DNA of 64,000 bases from Meiothermus granaticius NBRC 107808 (GTDB lineage: Bacteria; Deinococcota; Deinococci; Deinococcales; Thermaceae). How positions within the stretch are numbered: position 1 is the first letter of the stretch; the number at the start of each line of letters is the position of its first letter. This document shows positions 52,342 to 60,747 of this stretch, in pieces. The position numbers were made by a program, and so were the translations under genes. Under the pieces are notes generated by a model. It worked only from the letters and a program-made list of their open reading frames with translations, did no database searches and was not told the origin of the DNA. The DNA lies in contig NZ_QWLB01000005.1 in the NCBI RefSeq assembly GCF_003574355.1, forward strand, positions 43,330-107,329. Reading direction: 5' to 3'.

Positions 52342-53355
52342 TCAGACCTCAAGATCCAAGAAGGCTTCGATCACCCGAGGGTCGAACTGCTGCCCACTCT
52401 GCTGGCGAATTTCCAGCAAGGCATCTACCCGGCTCCAGGCCCGTTTGTAGGGGCGCTCGCTGGTGAGGGCATCAAACACGTCCACCACCGACACAATACG
52501 CGCCTCCAGGGGAATGGACTCTCCCTGCAAGCCGTCTGGATAACCCGAACCATTCCAGCGCTCATGGTGGCTGCGGGCGATGCGTTGGGCCATCTGAACC
52601 AGCTCTGAGCGACCCCCTGCCAACAGGTTGGCCCCGATGACGGTATGGGTCTTTATGGTGTCAAACTCCTCAGGGCTAAGTTTGCTCGGTTTGCGCAGGA
52701 TGCCGTCGGGTATGCCAATCTTGCCCAGGTCATGCAGGGGCGCGGCGCGGCGGAGCATCTCCACTTGCTGTGCCGATAGCCCCAGCGCTGCCGCTATGCG
52801 GCCAGCGTTTTCCGCCACCCGTTTGACGTGCTCTCCGGTCTCATCATCGCGGTACTCTGCGGCCCGGGCCAGGCGCTCCAGAATCTCCATCTGGGCCTCT
52901 TCCAGGGCCAGGGTACGGGCCTGCACTGCCCCCTCAAGACGCTGGTTGTCACCCTTCAGGTTTTGGTGCAGCCTACGGGTCTCCAACAGGTTCCTCACCC
53001 GTAGGCTCACCTCCAGGCCATCTAGGGGCTTGGTCAGAAAATCTTTGGCCCCCAGATGCAAAGCCCTGTGCTTGGACTCAGGGTTCACATCGGCGGTCAA
53101 GACCAGTATGGGCAGGTACTCGCTGCTGGGTACAACCGAACCCAATTGCCCCAGCAAGGCAAACCCATCCAGGTAGGGCATATGCAGATCCAACAGTACC
53201 AGATCGGGCTGGGTTTGGCGATACAGCGCTTCCGCCTCACGGGGGTCGTAGGTGCTGATCACCTGATAGCGACCCTCTCGATTGAGAATCCGCTCCAGCA
53301 GCAGCACATTGGCAGGCTCATCATCCACGATCAGTATGGTTTCCCTAGCCTCCAT
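52342..53355 (-). CDS. HD-GYP response regulator (RpfG-type)
   Basis: 337 residues. Receiver domain with phospho-acceptor Asp in VLLDLHMPYLDG (about 56), coiled linker, and HD-GYP phosphodiesterase domain with ETGEHVKRVAE (about 177), HDLGKIGIPDGIL (about 203) and HHERWNGSGYPDGL (about 262). Expected to hydrolyse cyclic-di-GMP. Overlaps the upstream kinase gene by 11 bp, so kinase and output protein are coupled. The receiver may be phosphorylated by either flanking kinase. Confidence 0.93.
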   Translation of the reverse strand: MEARETILIVDDEPANVLLLERILNREGRYQVISTYDPREAEALYRQTQPDLVLLDLHMPYLDGFALLGQLGSVVPSSEYLPILVLTADVNPESKHRALHLGAKDFLTKPLDGLEVSLRVRNLLETRRLHQNLKGDNQRLEGAVQARTLALEEAQMEILERLARAAEYRDDETGEHVKRVAENAGRIAAALGLSAQQVEMLRRAAPLHDLGKIGIPDGILRKPSKLSPEEFDTIKTHTVIGANLLAGGRSELVQMAQRIARSHHERWNGSGYPDGLQGESIPLEARIVSVVDVFDALTSERPYKRAWSRVDALLEIRQQSGQQFDPRVIEAFLDLEV

Positions 53356-56300
53356 GGTTGGCCTCCAATACCCTTTTGATCACGGCATAGAACTGGTCTA
53401 CGTTCAGGGGTTTGGTCAAATAGGCGATGGCCCCCTGGGTCTGCAGGCGTTCGATCTGCCCGGCAGAAGCATCCGCGCTGAGGATGATCACCGGAATTGC
53501 CCGGGTCCGCGGTTCAGTCTTGAGGCGGGTCAAGACCTCATCGCCCATCAAATCGGGCAAATGCGCATCGAGCAGGATCAACTCCGGCTGCTGCGAAAGG
53601 GCCAACTCCAGCCCCAGCTGCCCCTGCATGGCTGTAAGCAAACTTACCCCTGGCCAGCGCGAGAGCAGCCGTTTCACCAACCGCAGGTTGGAGAGGTTAT
53701 CCTCGATATACAGCAACCGATGGTTTCCAGTTAGCCCGTCCAAAGCAGTTGGGGTCAGCGACGAGGCATCCCCAGACTGCAAGGTTCCCACCGCCAGGGG
53801 CAGCTCGATCCAAAAGGTGCTGCCCTCCCCTACCTGACTCTCCACCCCCAACTGCCCCTGCATGGCCTCGGTCAAGCGCCGCGAGAGCACTAGGCCCAGC
53901 CCACTGCCCTCCAGCCCCAGCCGGTCAGCCCCCAAGCGCTCAAAGGGGGTAAATAGCTGGGCCAACAGCTCAGGGGCGATACCCGGACCGGTGTCCCGGA
54001 CGCAAAGGCGAAGCATCTGATGGGGCATCTCCTGGCAGAAAAGGATCACTTTGCCCCCATCGCGGTTGTACTTGATGGCGTTGGAGAGCAGGTTCAAGAG
54101 CACCTGCTTGAGCCGCTGGCGGTCGGCCTGGATGATGGGGTGGCAACCGTCCAGACCCTCCAGCACCAGACCAATCCGACGGGCTTCGGCCAGCGGTCGT
54201 ACCAGGTCTAAGCACTCGCGCAAAGCCTCATCCAGACTGATCGGTTCGAGTGAGAATGCCAGCCGCCCAGCCTCGATGCGGCTGATGTCGAGCACCTCGT
54301 TGATCAATTGCAACAGATGCCGCCCGGCCTTGAGGATCTGCTCGATGCTTTCCTGTTGGGCCGGGGTGGGGTTTTCCATCTGCAGCAACTGACCAAACCC
54401 CAGAATGGCGTTCATGGGGGTGCGCAGCTCGTGGCTCATCCGCGAGAGAAACTCACTCTTGGCCCGGTTAGCTTGCTGGGCGGCTGCCTCGGCCGACTTG
54501 ATTTCGCTGATATCGTAGGTCACGATCAACCCACCCCAGACCCCGCCGTCCTCCAGCAGGGGCACATAGTGAACTTGATAGAAGCGCCCATTTCTGGAGC
54601 TGCTCACCTCATAAGAGAACGATTCTCCCGCCAGCACCTGGCGGTAAAGGGGTTCTAATTCTGGGGCCCGCTCGGGCAGTACCTCAATCAGGGCACGGCC
54701 TTCCACTTTGGTGGTATGCAAACCCAAAGAGGAAAGCCCCTGTCCCTCCGCCATTAAAAAGCGCAGTTGGTGGTCAAAGATGGCCACCGCCCCCCTGGGA
54801 AAGTTCTGCGCCAGGGTACGGTAGAGCTGTTCACTCTTGCGCAAATTCTCCTCCAGGTGCTTGCGCTCGGTGATATCGGTAGAAACCCCGCACACCGCGT
54901 AGACCTCGCCCGAAGTGGTAAACAGCGGGAACTTGGTTGAAAGGTAAATATGCTGGCTACCATCGAAATGGTGAATCGCTTCTTCAAAGACCATGACCTC
55001 TTGGCGGATCAGCACCTGGTCATCCTGGCGGGCAAACACCCCGGCTTGTTCAGCCGGCAGGACATCAGAGGCGGTTTTTCCGATCACATGACCCATCGGG
55101 AAACCCATCACCAGATCGTGGGTTCGGTTGGTCAGCAGGTAGCGACCGGCCCTGTCCTTGAGGTAAACCGCCGCTGGGGTGTTGTCCAGGATGGCCTGCA
55201 TCAAGTCGCGCTGGCGCTCCAGCTCAGCCTGGGCCTGTTTGCGCTGGGTAATGTCGCTGGAGATGCCGCCCACTCCATAGACCTCACCGGTCTGGGAGCG
55301 CAAGGGGAACTTGACCGAGAGGTAGGTATGCAGGCTACCATCGGGCAATTGACCCGATTCCTCCAAGGTCAAGGGCTGCCCAGCCTCCAAAACCAAGCGG
55401 TCGTTTTCCTGGAAGGTCTGGGCAGTCTCAGCGGGGAACAGCTCAAAGTCGGTCTTGCCCACAAGTTCAGCCTTGCTTCGGTTGAGCAGGAGTTCTTGCT
55501 GGGCATTGACCAACAAATACCTACCACTAAGATCCTTGAAATAAATGCTGGCAGGGCTATTTTGAATGATGTCCTGGTTAAGCCGTCGCTCGTGCTCGAG
55601 GGCACTTTCAGCTTCCTTGCGAGCGGTGATGTTGGCGCTGGTTCCCAAGACCCGATCCCCATATTGGCGCGCCCGCAATTCCCGCCAGATCATCCGGTTA
55701 TCGGGCCGTACCCGGCGCACCTCAAGATCGAGCGGGGTGTCCTCCTCGAGCAGCGCTGTCCATGCGGTTCGCAGGCGGGGTTGGTCATCGGGATGGAAGG
55801 AATTGAACCAGCTCTCCAGGGTGGGCGGCAGTTCGGTAGTGGCAAAGCCCGAGGACTCGGCCTGCCAGGGTTCGCTGACAAAGTTGATCTGTTCGGTCTT
55901 TTGGTCGTACTCGAATAGCACCAGATCGCCACCCGCCAGCGCCCGTCTCACCCGGTTCTGCTCAGCCTGCAACAGGGTGTGGGTCTCGAGCTGGGTCTGG
56001 GCCAGTTGACCCAGCTCATCCCCAGCCAGCGGGATCGGGAGGGGAGGCTGACCCTGGGCCAACCGCCGGGCGTTCTGTCCTAGGCGTCTGACCCGGCGTA
56101 CGATTCCGTTGCTCAGCAGCAGATTGGCTAGCACTCCACCCAGCACCCCAAAAACCAGGGCCAGGCTAAGCACCCATACCTCCAGGGTTCGATAGCGCCG
56201 GTCCAGCGCCCTGCGCTCCACCAGCCGCCGCTGTTCCTCGGTTCTAGCCTCGGTCAGGGTGGTGCGAATCTGGTCCAGCAGCTGGCGCTGTTGCAGGGTA

Positions 56301-56758
56301 ACTTTGCTCAGGGCCTCTCGGTTAGCCTGTCCATCCCTGAGCGCAAGGGTTCCCACCTGTGAGATCTTCCCCAATTGGTCAATCAGCGCTCGAATCCGCT
56401 GCACCCGTGCCAGTTGGTCTATACTGTCCCCCAGTAATTGATTGAGCTGGCGTTGGGCTACCCGTGCAGCCTCCAGTTCGGCCTGATAAAAGTCCAACAG
56501 CTGGGTATCCCCGGTTAGCATAAAGGCCCGGTGCCGCGCCGTGGCTTCAACCGCCGCCAAATGCAGCCGATTGAGAACCCGCTGCACCTCCAGGCTGTGG
56601 TTCACCCTAGCCTCATACGCCCGCTCGACCCGCCCAGCCAGCAGGGCAAGCATCACCCCCAGCACCAGTACCGATATCGGCAAGATCAAAGCCAGGAGCC
56701 CCTTGACCCAAAGAGGCTGATCAAGCCACCTGCGGCTGAGCGCGGAACCCGGGTTCAT
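53345..56758 (-). CDS. Hybrid histidine kinase with PAS domains
   Basis: About 1137 residues. Membrane helix (about 18-40), CHASE3-like helical sensor, second helix (about 190-212) and HAMP, then four PAS domains (about 270-385, 395-515, 520-640, 650-760), HisKA FLSRMSHELRTPMNAILGFG (about 780), HATPase (NAIKYNRDGGKV, DTGPGI, GSGLGLVLSR) and a C-terminal receiver (ELILLDAHLPDLMG, about 1080). ATG 56758 is chosen because a TAAGCT box (56766-56771) lies 7 bases before it, fitting a leaderless mRNA; TTG 56788 is the alternative. First gene of the operon. Confidence 0.9.
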   Translation of the reverse strand: MNPGSALSRRWLDQPLWVKGLLALILPISVLVLGVMLALLAGRVERAYEARVNHSLEVQRVLNRLHLAAVEATARHRAFMLTGDTQLLDFYQAELEAARVAQRQLNQLLGDSIDQLARVQRIRALIDQLGKISQVGTLALRDGQANREALSKVTLQQRQLLDQIRTTLTEARTEEQRRLVERRALDRRYRTLEVWVLSLALVFGVLGGVLANLLLSNGIVRRVRRLGQNARRLAQGQPPLPIPLAGDELGQLAQTQLETHTLLQAEQNRVRRALAGGDLVLFEYDQKTEQINFVSEPWQAESSGFATTELPPTLESWFNSFHPDDQPRLRTAWTALLEEDTPLDLEVRRVRPDNRMIWRELRARQYGDRVLGTSANITARKEAESALEHERRLNQDIIQNSPASIYFKDLSGRYLLVNAQQELLLNRSKAELVGKTDFELFPAETAQTFQENDRLVLEAGQPLTLEESGQLPDGSLHTYLSVKFPLRSQTGEVYGVGGISSDITQRKQAQAELERQRDLMQAILDNTPAAVYLKDRAGRYLLTNRTHDLVMGFPMGHVIGKTASDVLPAEQAGVFARQDDQVLIRQEVMVFEEAIHHFDGSQHIYLSTKFPLFTTSGEVYAVCGVSTDITERKHLEENLRKSEQLYRTLAQNFPRGAVAIFDHQLRFLMAEGQGLSSLGLHTTKVEGRALIEVLPERAPELEPLYRQVLAGESFSYEVSSSRNGRFYQVHYVPLLEDGGVWGGLIVTYDISEIKSAEAAAQQANRAKSEFLSRMSHELRTPMNAILGFGQLLQMENPTPAQQESIEQILKAGRHLLQLINEVLDISRIEAGRLAFSLEPISLDEALRECLDLVRPLAEARRIGLVLEGLDGCHPIIQADRQRLKQVLLNLLSNAIKYNRDGGKVILFCQEMPHQMLRLCVRDTGPGIAPELLAQLFTPFERLGADRLGLEGSGLGLVLSRRLTEAMQGQLGVESQVGEGSTFWIELPLAVGTLQSGDASSLTPTALDGLTGNHRLLYIEDNLSNLRLVKRLLSRWPGVSLLTAMQGQLGLELALSQQPELILLDAHLPDLMGDEVLTRLKTEPRTRAIPVIILSADASAGQIERLQTQGAIAYLTKPLNVDQFYAVIKRVLEANHGG

Positions 56759-56765
56759 GTTCGTT

Positions 56766-56771
56766 AGCTTA
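56766..56771 (-). promoter_or_regulatory. -10 box of kinase operon
   Basis: TAAGCT on the minus strand, 7 bases before ATG 56758. No convincing -35 hexamer. The next 200 bases upstream hold no gene. Confidence 0.45.
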
Positions 56772-56983
56772 GGGGTATAGGGGTGCAAATTGGGTTCAAT
56801 GGTTCCTATATGGAAAGAAGGTTTCTTGCCTTAGACCCCTGCTCGGCCCCCTGAGCCTAAGGGTAACAGCCCTAGGGATCAATGGCTGTGACAGATTCCC
56901 AGTAACGCGAATCGCGCAATTTCACCGAGGGGCATCAGCCAGGGTGTGAAGGGCTGAAGCAGCTCATAGTCTGATCGACTAAA

Positions 56984-57291
56984 ACCGATCTGAACCGCTC
57001 ATCTTGGCCCTCGCGCTACCCCCGTACGGCCGGTGCTTGCGCAGGCTCACGAACTCCTCGTACTCGAGGTTCATGTACTTGGCCGCCTGGCGCTCGGTCA
57101 GTTCGCCCTCGAGCAGCGCCCTCAGCCCTCAGCACCAACGCCCGGTACATGCGCGGGAGCCATTTGACCCGTGTCTGGGCAGGCAGCAGATCGGGGTGGT
57201 AGTCGAACTCCCAGTCGGGCAAGGGGTAGCCCATCTCCTGGGCCTTCCAAACCGGCTGCACCGGCTTTAGTATGTTGTCATCGCAAATCAC
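56984..57291 (-). pseudogene. Frameshifted small gene of unknown family
   Basis: GTG 57291: ICDDNILKPVQPVWKAQEMG, VKWLPRMYRALVL, then after a one- or two-base slip in a GCTGAGGGC repeat the sensible frame is LLEGELTERQAAKYMNLEYE and EFVSLRKHRPYGG to a stop at 56984. The second part looks like a small HTH/UPF0175-type segment. Unrecognised otherwise. Confidence 0.5.
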
Positions 57292-57361
57292 AACACTACC
57301 CCCTTCTTATCCCTATTGAATAGTCGAAACCCCTCCTATTTTCATGTATAAAACGCTAGAC

Positions 57362-57537
57362 CTCTCTCAAGATGGCTGCGTTTCCCTCCCCCTCCAGCCA
57401 GCGCCTCACTGCCTTAGTGGGGATCCCCAGCGGGGGCCCGCTCGCACCGTCTTGACCTTACCCCCGGATCAGGACGTAGGCATGGTTACGGCTGATCCTG
57501 ATGGCCTGGACAATCTCCTCGGCTGAATAGGCCCAGC
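57362..57537 (-). pseudogene. Excisionase-like gene remnant
   Basis: Degraded relative of the 38115 and 60096 genes: AYSAEEIVQAIRISRNHAYV can be read from about 57530, followed by a shifted VKTVRAG and a wWLEGE-like end. The rest of 57292-57677 shows nothing supportable. No att module accompanies it clearly. Confidence 0.6.
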
Positions 57538-57677
57538 TGGATCCCTCCCGGTTCCACTGCCTCCTACCAAGCGGAGATCGCAATCCCTAAGCAGCCAACA
57601 GCCACCCCGGTTCACTAGAACAGCAAACCGACTTTGGCTTATTGGCCAGGTCAAATCACGCCCGGCTCCAAGCGATC

Positions 57678-59123
57678 CTACTGTCCCTGGCCCAGCGAAT
57701 AGCCCGGTTTGCCATCAAAGTTATAGAGGTGCTCGGTCTTGATAAAGTCCAGGCCAGCATTGGCCAGACGGCTAAGCAGTTCTACCAGGTCATGATGATC
57801 GGGGCTGTGGCCTTGGGCAGCCATGAAGCGCCCGCGCCAGTGATCGGTGCGGAAGGTCTCAGGGAATCCGCCTGGCCAGACCTTAACCCCCCGGTTGGTA
57901 ATCATGATCAATTTCAGGTTTTCGCTGCTGTGCGGTTGCAGCAACTGGGCCAGCTCCTCGGGTTTTTGTCCACGCCAGTTGAAGAACACATCAACGCCGA
58001 CCAGTTCTTTTTTGGCTGGAGTCCGCCGGGTCATGGGCGGCACCATAGGCTCCTTGCTGGGCTCGCCAAACTTAGCCGGGCGCAGGCGCTCCGGTTGCTG
58101 CCCCAGGCGCTCGATCACCGCCTGGGCAAACTCGGCAGTACCCACCTTTCGCTGGCTGACCCGCTCGTCAAAAATGTCGCTGGTGTGGAGGCCATCCTCA
58201 AGGGTCTTGAGCCAGGCATTCTTGACTAAAGCCGCCACCTCAGGTTGCCCGATATGCACTAGCATCAAGATGGCCCCCTGCAATAGTCCGGAGGGATTGG
58301 CAAGGTTCTTCCCGGCAATGTCTGGGGCGCTGCCGTGCACGGCTTCGAACATGGCTACATCGTCGCCCACGTTGGCTGATCCGGCCAGACCCACCGAACC
58401 CGCAACTTCGGCGGCAATATCCGAAAGAATGTCGCCATAGAGATTGGGAGCCAAGATCACGTCAAAGCGCTCGGGCATTTCGGCCAGCCGCGCGGCTCCG
58501 ATATCCACGATCATGTGCTCTTTATGGATGTTGGGGTATTCTTGCCCGATCTCGTCAAACATCCGGTGGAAAAGCCCGTCGGTTATTTTCATGATGTTGT
58601 CTTTGGAAATGCAGGTCACCTTTTTGCGCCCACCCCGCTGGGCAAACTCAAGGGCATAGCGCACGATGCGTTCGGTTCCGGGCTTGGAGATCAGCTTGAG
58701 GGCCATGGTGACTTCCTCAGTTTGCTGGTACTCTATTCCTGCATAGAGGTCTTCCTCGTTTTCCCGCACGATCACCAGATCAATGGCCTTGTGCTTGGTG
58801 GTCACGAAAGGTTCATAGGACTGCACCGGGCGGACGTTGGAGTAAAGCCCCAGGGTCTTGCGTACGGTTACGTTGAGGCTTTTGTAGCCACCTCCTTGAG
58901 GGGTGGTGATGGGGCTTTTGAGAAACACCTTGGTGCGCCGTAGGCTTTCCCAAGCGCTGTCCTCGATGCCACTGCTGTGTCCGCGTAGATAGACACCCTC
59001 GCCAATCTCGATGACCTCAGTTTCTATGGGGGCTTGAGCCGCCTGCAAGATATCCAGGGTGGCTTTCATGATTTCTGGGCCGATGCCATCTCCATAGGCA
59101 ATGGTGATAGGAACTTTGCTCAT
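57678..59123 (-). CDS. icd: Isocitrate dehydrogenase (long Thermus type)
   Basis: A 481-residue enzyme that oxidatively decarboxylates isocitrate to 2-oxoglutarate in the citric acid cycle. ATG 59123 gives MSKVPITIAYGDGIGPEIMK. The nucleotide/metal signature NLYGDILSDIAAEVAGSVGL (about 250), substrate loop (VRENEEDLYAGIEY) and catalytic Tyr/Lys are present. A C-terminal extension of about 140 residues (after TAEFAQAVIERL) is the feature of the Thermus thermophilus ICDH (about 496 residues). Core gene flanked by mobile debris. Confidence 0.93.
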   Translation of the reverse strand: MSKVPITIAYGDGIGPEIMKATLDILQAAQAPIETEVIEIGEGVYLRGHSSGIEDSAWESLRRTKVFLKSPITTPQGGGYKSLNVTVRKTLGLYSNVRPVQSYEPFVTTKHKAIDLVIVRENEEDLYAGIEYQQTEEVTMALKLISKPGTERIVRYALEFAQRGGRKKVTCISKDNIMKITDGLFHRMFDEIGQEYPNIHKEHMIVDIGAARLAEMPERFDVILAPNLYGDILSDIAAEVAGSVGLAGSANVGDDVAMFEAVHGSAPDIAGKNLANPSGLLQGAILMLVHIGQPEVAALVKNAWLKTLEDGLHTSDIFDERVSQRKVGTAEFAQAVIERLGQQPERLRPAKFGEPSKEPMVPPMTRRTPAKKELVGVDVFFNWRGQKPEELAQLLQPHSSENLKLIMITNRGVKVWPGGFPETFRTDHWRGRFMAAQGHSPDHHDLVELLSRLANAGLDFIKTEHLYNFDGKPGYSLGQGQ

Positions 59124-59269
59124 ACTGCAGCTAGGGTAGAGCAAAGGTTGGCAACAAAAAACCATAGAGCCTAAAGTCTGGTTCTGCTATACTGCTACAC
59201 AATCTGGGGTGTATTAGCAAAATGGGCTGTTCCAGATAAGCTCGAGGTTTTTGCGCATTATTATCCTGC

Positions 59270-59571
59270 ACGGTACATTGGGCACGGTTTCTCGTTCTGG
59301 AACTCTCTAGTTCGAAAAAAGAAGAAGCCATCAGGCAGCTTTTGAGTCTGGATTTCCAGCCCCCCATGAGCCTAATGGGCAGGAAGTTTCGCTCTCGCCG
59401 CGGGAACGCGAAACCCTTAGCATGATTGCAGCCGGGCCTTCCAACAAACAAATCGCCCGCAAGCTGGACATCTCCCAGAACACCGCCAAGTTCCACGTCA
59501 CTAGCCTGTTCAACAAGCTTGGCATCAACAGTCGTGCTCAGGCGGTGGCGCTGCAGCAGCGGATACCGTAA
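59270..59571 (+). pseudogene. NarL/LuxR-type regulator, C-terminal remnant
   Basis: The HTH domain is complete: SLSPRERETLSMIAAGPSNK, QIARKLDISQNTAKFHVTSL, FNKLGINSRAQAVALQQRIP, stop at 59571. Upstream, LELSSSKKEEAIRQLLSLDF lies in a different frame, so a frameshift separates it, and the receiver or sensor part is missing. The next 280 bases (59572-59852) show nothing I can name. Confidence 0.75.
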
Positions 59572-59852
59572 GTAGCTCGGCCTCGAAACATAGTCGAGCA
59601 TTGTTTAGAGTGTATTACGAACTTTAGGCGAGCGGGCTTGGGGGCTCAAGCCAAGCGGCTCTAGCCACCTCGTCGCGCTCACTCGTGTTTTCGAGTTGGC
59701 CTACCTCAGCTCGCTTGACCCGGAGTCTAACCATCGCATAGCTCACTGAAAAGCACCGGTCTGCCTCCGCTTTACCTTACTCCTTCGCGGCTCTCACTGC
59801 CCGTTGTCGTAAGACCATCGAATACGCCATGCCTCTATTATGGACTAATCCT

Positions 59853-60030
59853 TTATGACCACTGCTGTAAGGTGCCGACCTTCGAAATCAGATCCTGTTT
59901 CTCGAGCTGGTCGAGGAGGGAGCCTTCAATGGTATCGTCGGTATCGTCATCTAAAATACGCCCCTTGGAAAAGCGAGTGATACAAATCTGTGCTCTTACT
60001 GTACATTCTGAGGCAGTAGCCAAATGCCAG
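59853..60030 (-). pseudogene. Remnant of an AlbA_2/Schlafen-type gene
   Basis: ICITRFSKGRILDD and GSLLDQLE match the middle of the intact protein at 36469-37896 (VRIARFSKGRILDD, GTLLDQLE), then jump to DLISKVGT, matching its end (LILKVGT). A large internal deletion reduced the gene to under 70 codons. It keeps the same place beside an excisionase gene. Confidence 0.75.
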
Positions 60031-60095
60031 AATGATCGCAGACAACCCTCAGGGCACATATGAAGATTATCTGCTCCGCTTTGGGTGGGTCAGAC

Positions 60096-60335
60096 TTATC
60101 GATTCCTGCCAGCGCAATCGTCCTTGTCCTCGAGCCAACACTCGACAGCTTTGATGGGGATAACCCAGCGTGAACCCGCTCTTACCGCCTTCACTATGCC
60201 CCCGCGAACCAAGGCGTAGGCGTGGTTGCGGCTCAGCCCGACCGCCTGAGCAAACTCCTCCACCGAGTACGCCAGCTTGGCTTTGGACTCTCGCTCCGCA
60301 GATGCGGCACCACCGTTCACCATAGAAGTCTGCAT
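60096..60335 (-). CDS. Excisionase-like helix-turn-helix protein
   Basis: A 79-residue protein. Core KLAYSVEEFAQAVGLSRNHA, ALVRGGIVKAVRAGSRWVIP, AVECWLEDKD, nearly identical to the 38115 product. The longer N-terminus (MQTSMVNGGAASAERES) may start later at an internal codon. It stands about 190 bp from the tRNA attachment site, the expected place for a directionality factor. Confidence 0.85.
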   Translation of the reverse strand: MQTSMVNGGAASAERESKAKLAYSVEEFAQAVGLSRNHAYALVRGGIVKAVRAGSRWVIPIKAVECWLEDKDDCAGRNR

Positions 60336-60339
60336 GGTA

Positions 60340-60528
60340 CCAAGGGTAGCCGTACACTGTTACACACGCCATTCCAGAAGGTAATATCGCCCTCCAAAAT
60401 GTCCGAGAGGTCATGTAGCAACCGTGTAGCAACCCAGGTGGTTAGGGGTGGTAGCTCTTGGTTACGAAATGCGATCATTATCGCATTTTTGCCACCCCTT
60501 GGTTAGCCGTGTTTAGGTGCCGAGCCAA
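60340..60528. repeat. Att-like non-coding module (copy 3), attP-derived arm
   Basis: TACCAAGG, CCATTCCAGAAGGTAATATC, the direct repeat TGTAGCAACCG/TGTAGCAACCC, a GATCATTATCGCATTTTTGC palindromic stretch and TTGGTTAGCCGTGTTTAGG, running straight into the tRNA 3' half. Shows what the two other copies once adjoined. Confidence 0.7.
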
Positions 60529-60573
60529 CTACGGATCAGTAGGTCGTGGGTTCGAATCCTGCCGCGCCCGCCA
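60529..60573 (+). tRNA. 3' half of tRNA-Arg(ACG), attachment site
   Basis: From the anticodon loop CTACGGA (positions 32-38, anticodon ACG) through anticodon stem TCAGT, variable loop AGGTC, T-arm GTGGG-TTCGAAT-CCTGC, acceptor CGCGCCC, discriminator G and encoded CCA. Each element has the standard length. The 5' half (expected to start GGGCGCG) is absent upstream, replaced by element sequence, so this is a tRNA-borne att site with the crossover at the anticodon loop. It is not a functional tRNA here. Confidence 0.85.
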
Positions 60574-60587
60574 ATCCAGGACGCAAA

Positions 60588-60622
60588 AAACCGGGGTGAA
60601 TGTTGCCCCGGTTTGCGTTTTT
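60588..60622 (+). terminator. Rho-independent terminator of the tRNA
   Basis: AAACCGGGG-TGAATGTTG-CCCCGGTTT followed by GCGTTTTTG, 15 bp after the tRNA CCA end. Confidence 0.8.
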
Positions 60623-60627
60623 GATTC

Positions 60628-60747
60628 CTATGCCTGTGTTCTGGGCTCGAGCAGGCCTTCAGGGTCCATCACAAAGCCTTGCCCCTCGTGTTGCAGTAGA
60701 TGCCGGTACACCCCCAGGGTGATGTTTGGGTTACCGTGGCCCATCCA
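60628..60747 (-). pseudogene. C-terminal scrap of a tyrosine integrase
   Basis: WMGHGNPNITLGVYRHLLQH followed by EGQGFVMDPEGLLEPRTQA and a stop at 60628. This is the last conserved block of phage-type tyrosine recombinases (LGHSxxxxTLxxYxHL, including the catalytic Tyr in GVYRHL). Upstream coding is lost at the mqnC end. Confidence 0.75.

Noticed and set aside
52342..53355. HD-GYP protein as part of the defence island
   Set aside because: It is coupled to two sensor kinases and far from the defence genes; ordinary c-di-GMP signalling is enough.
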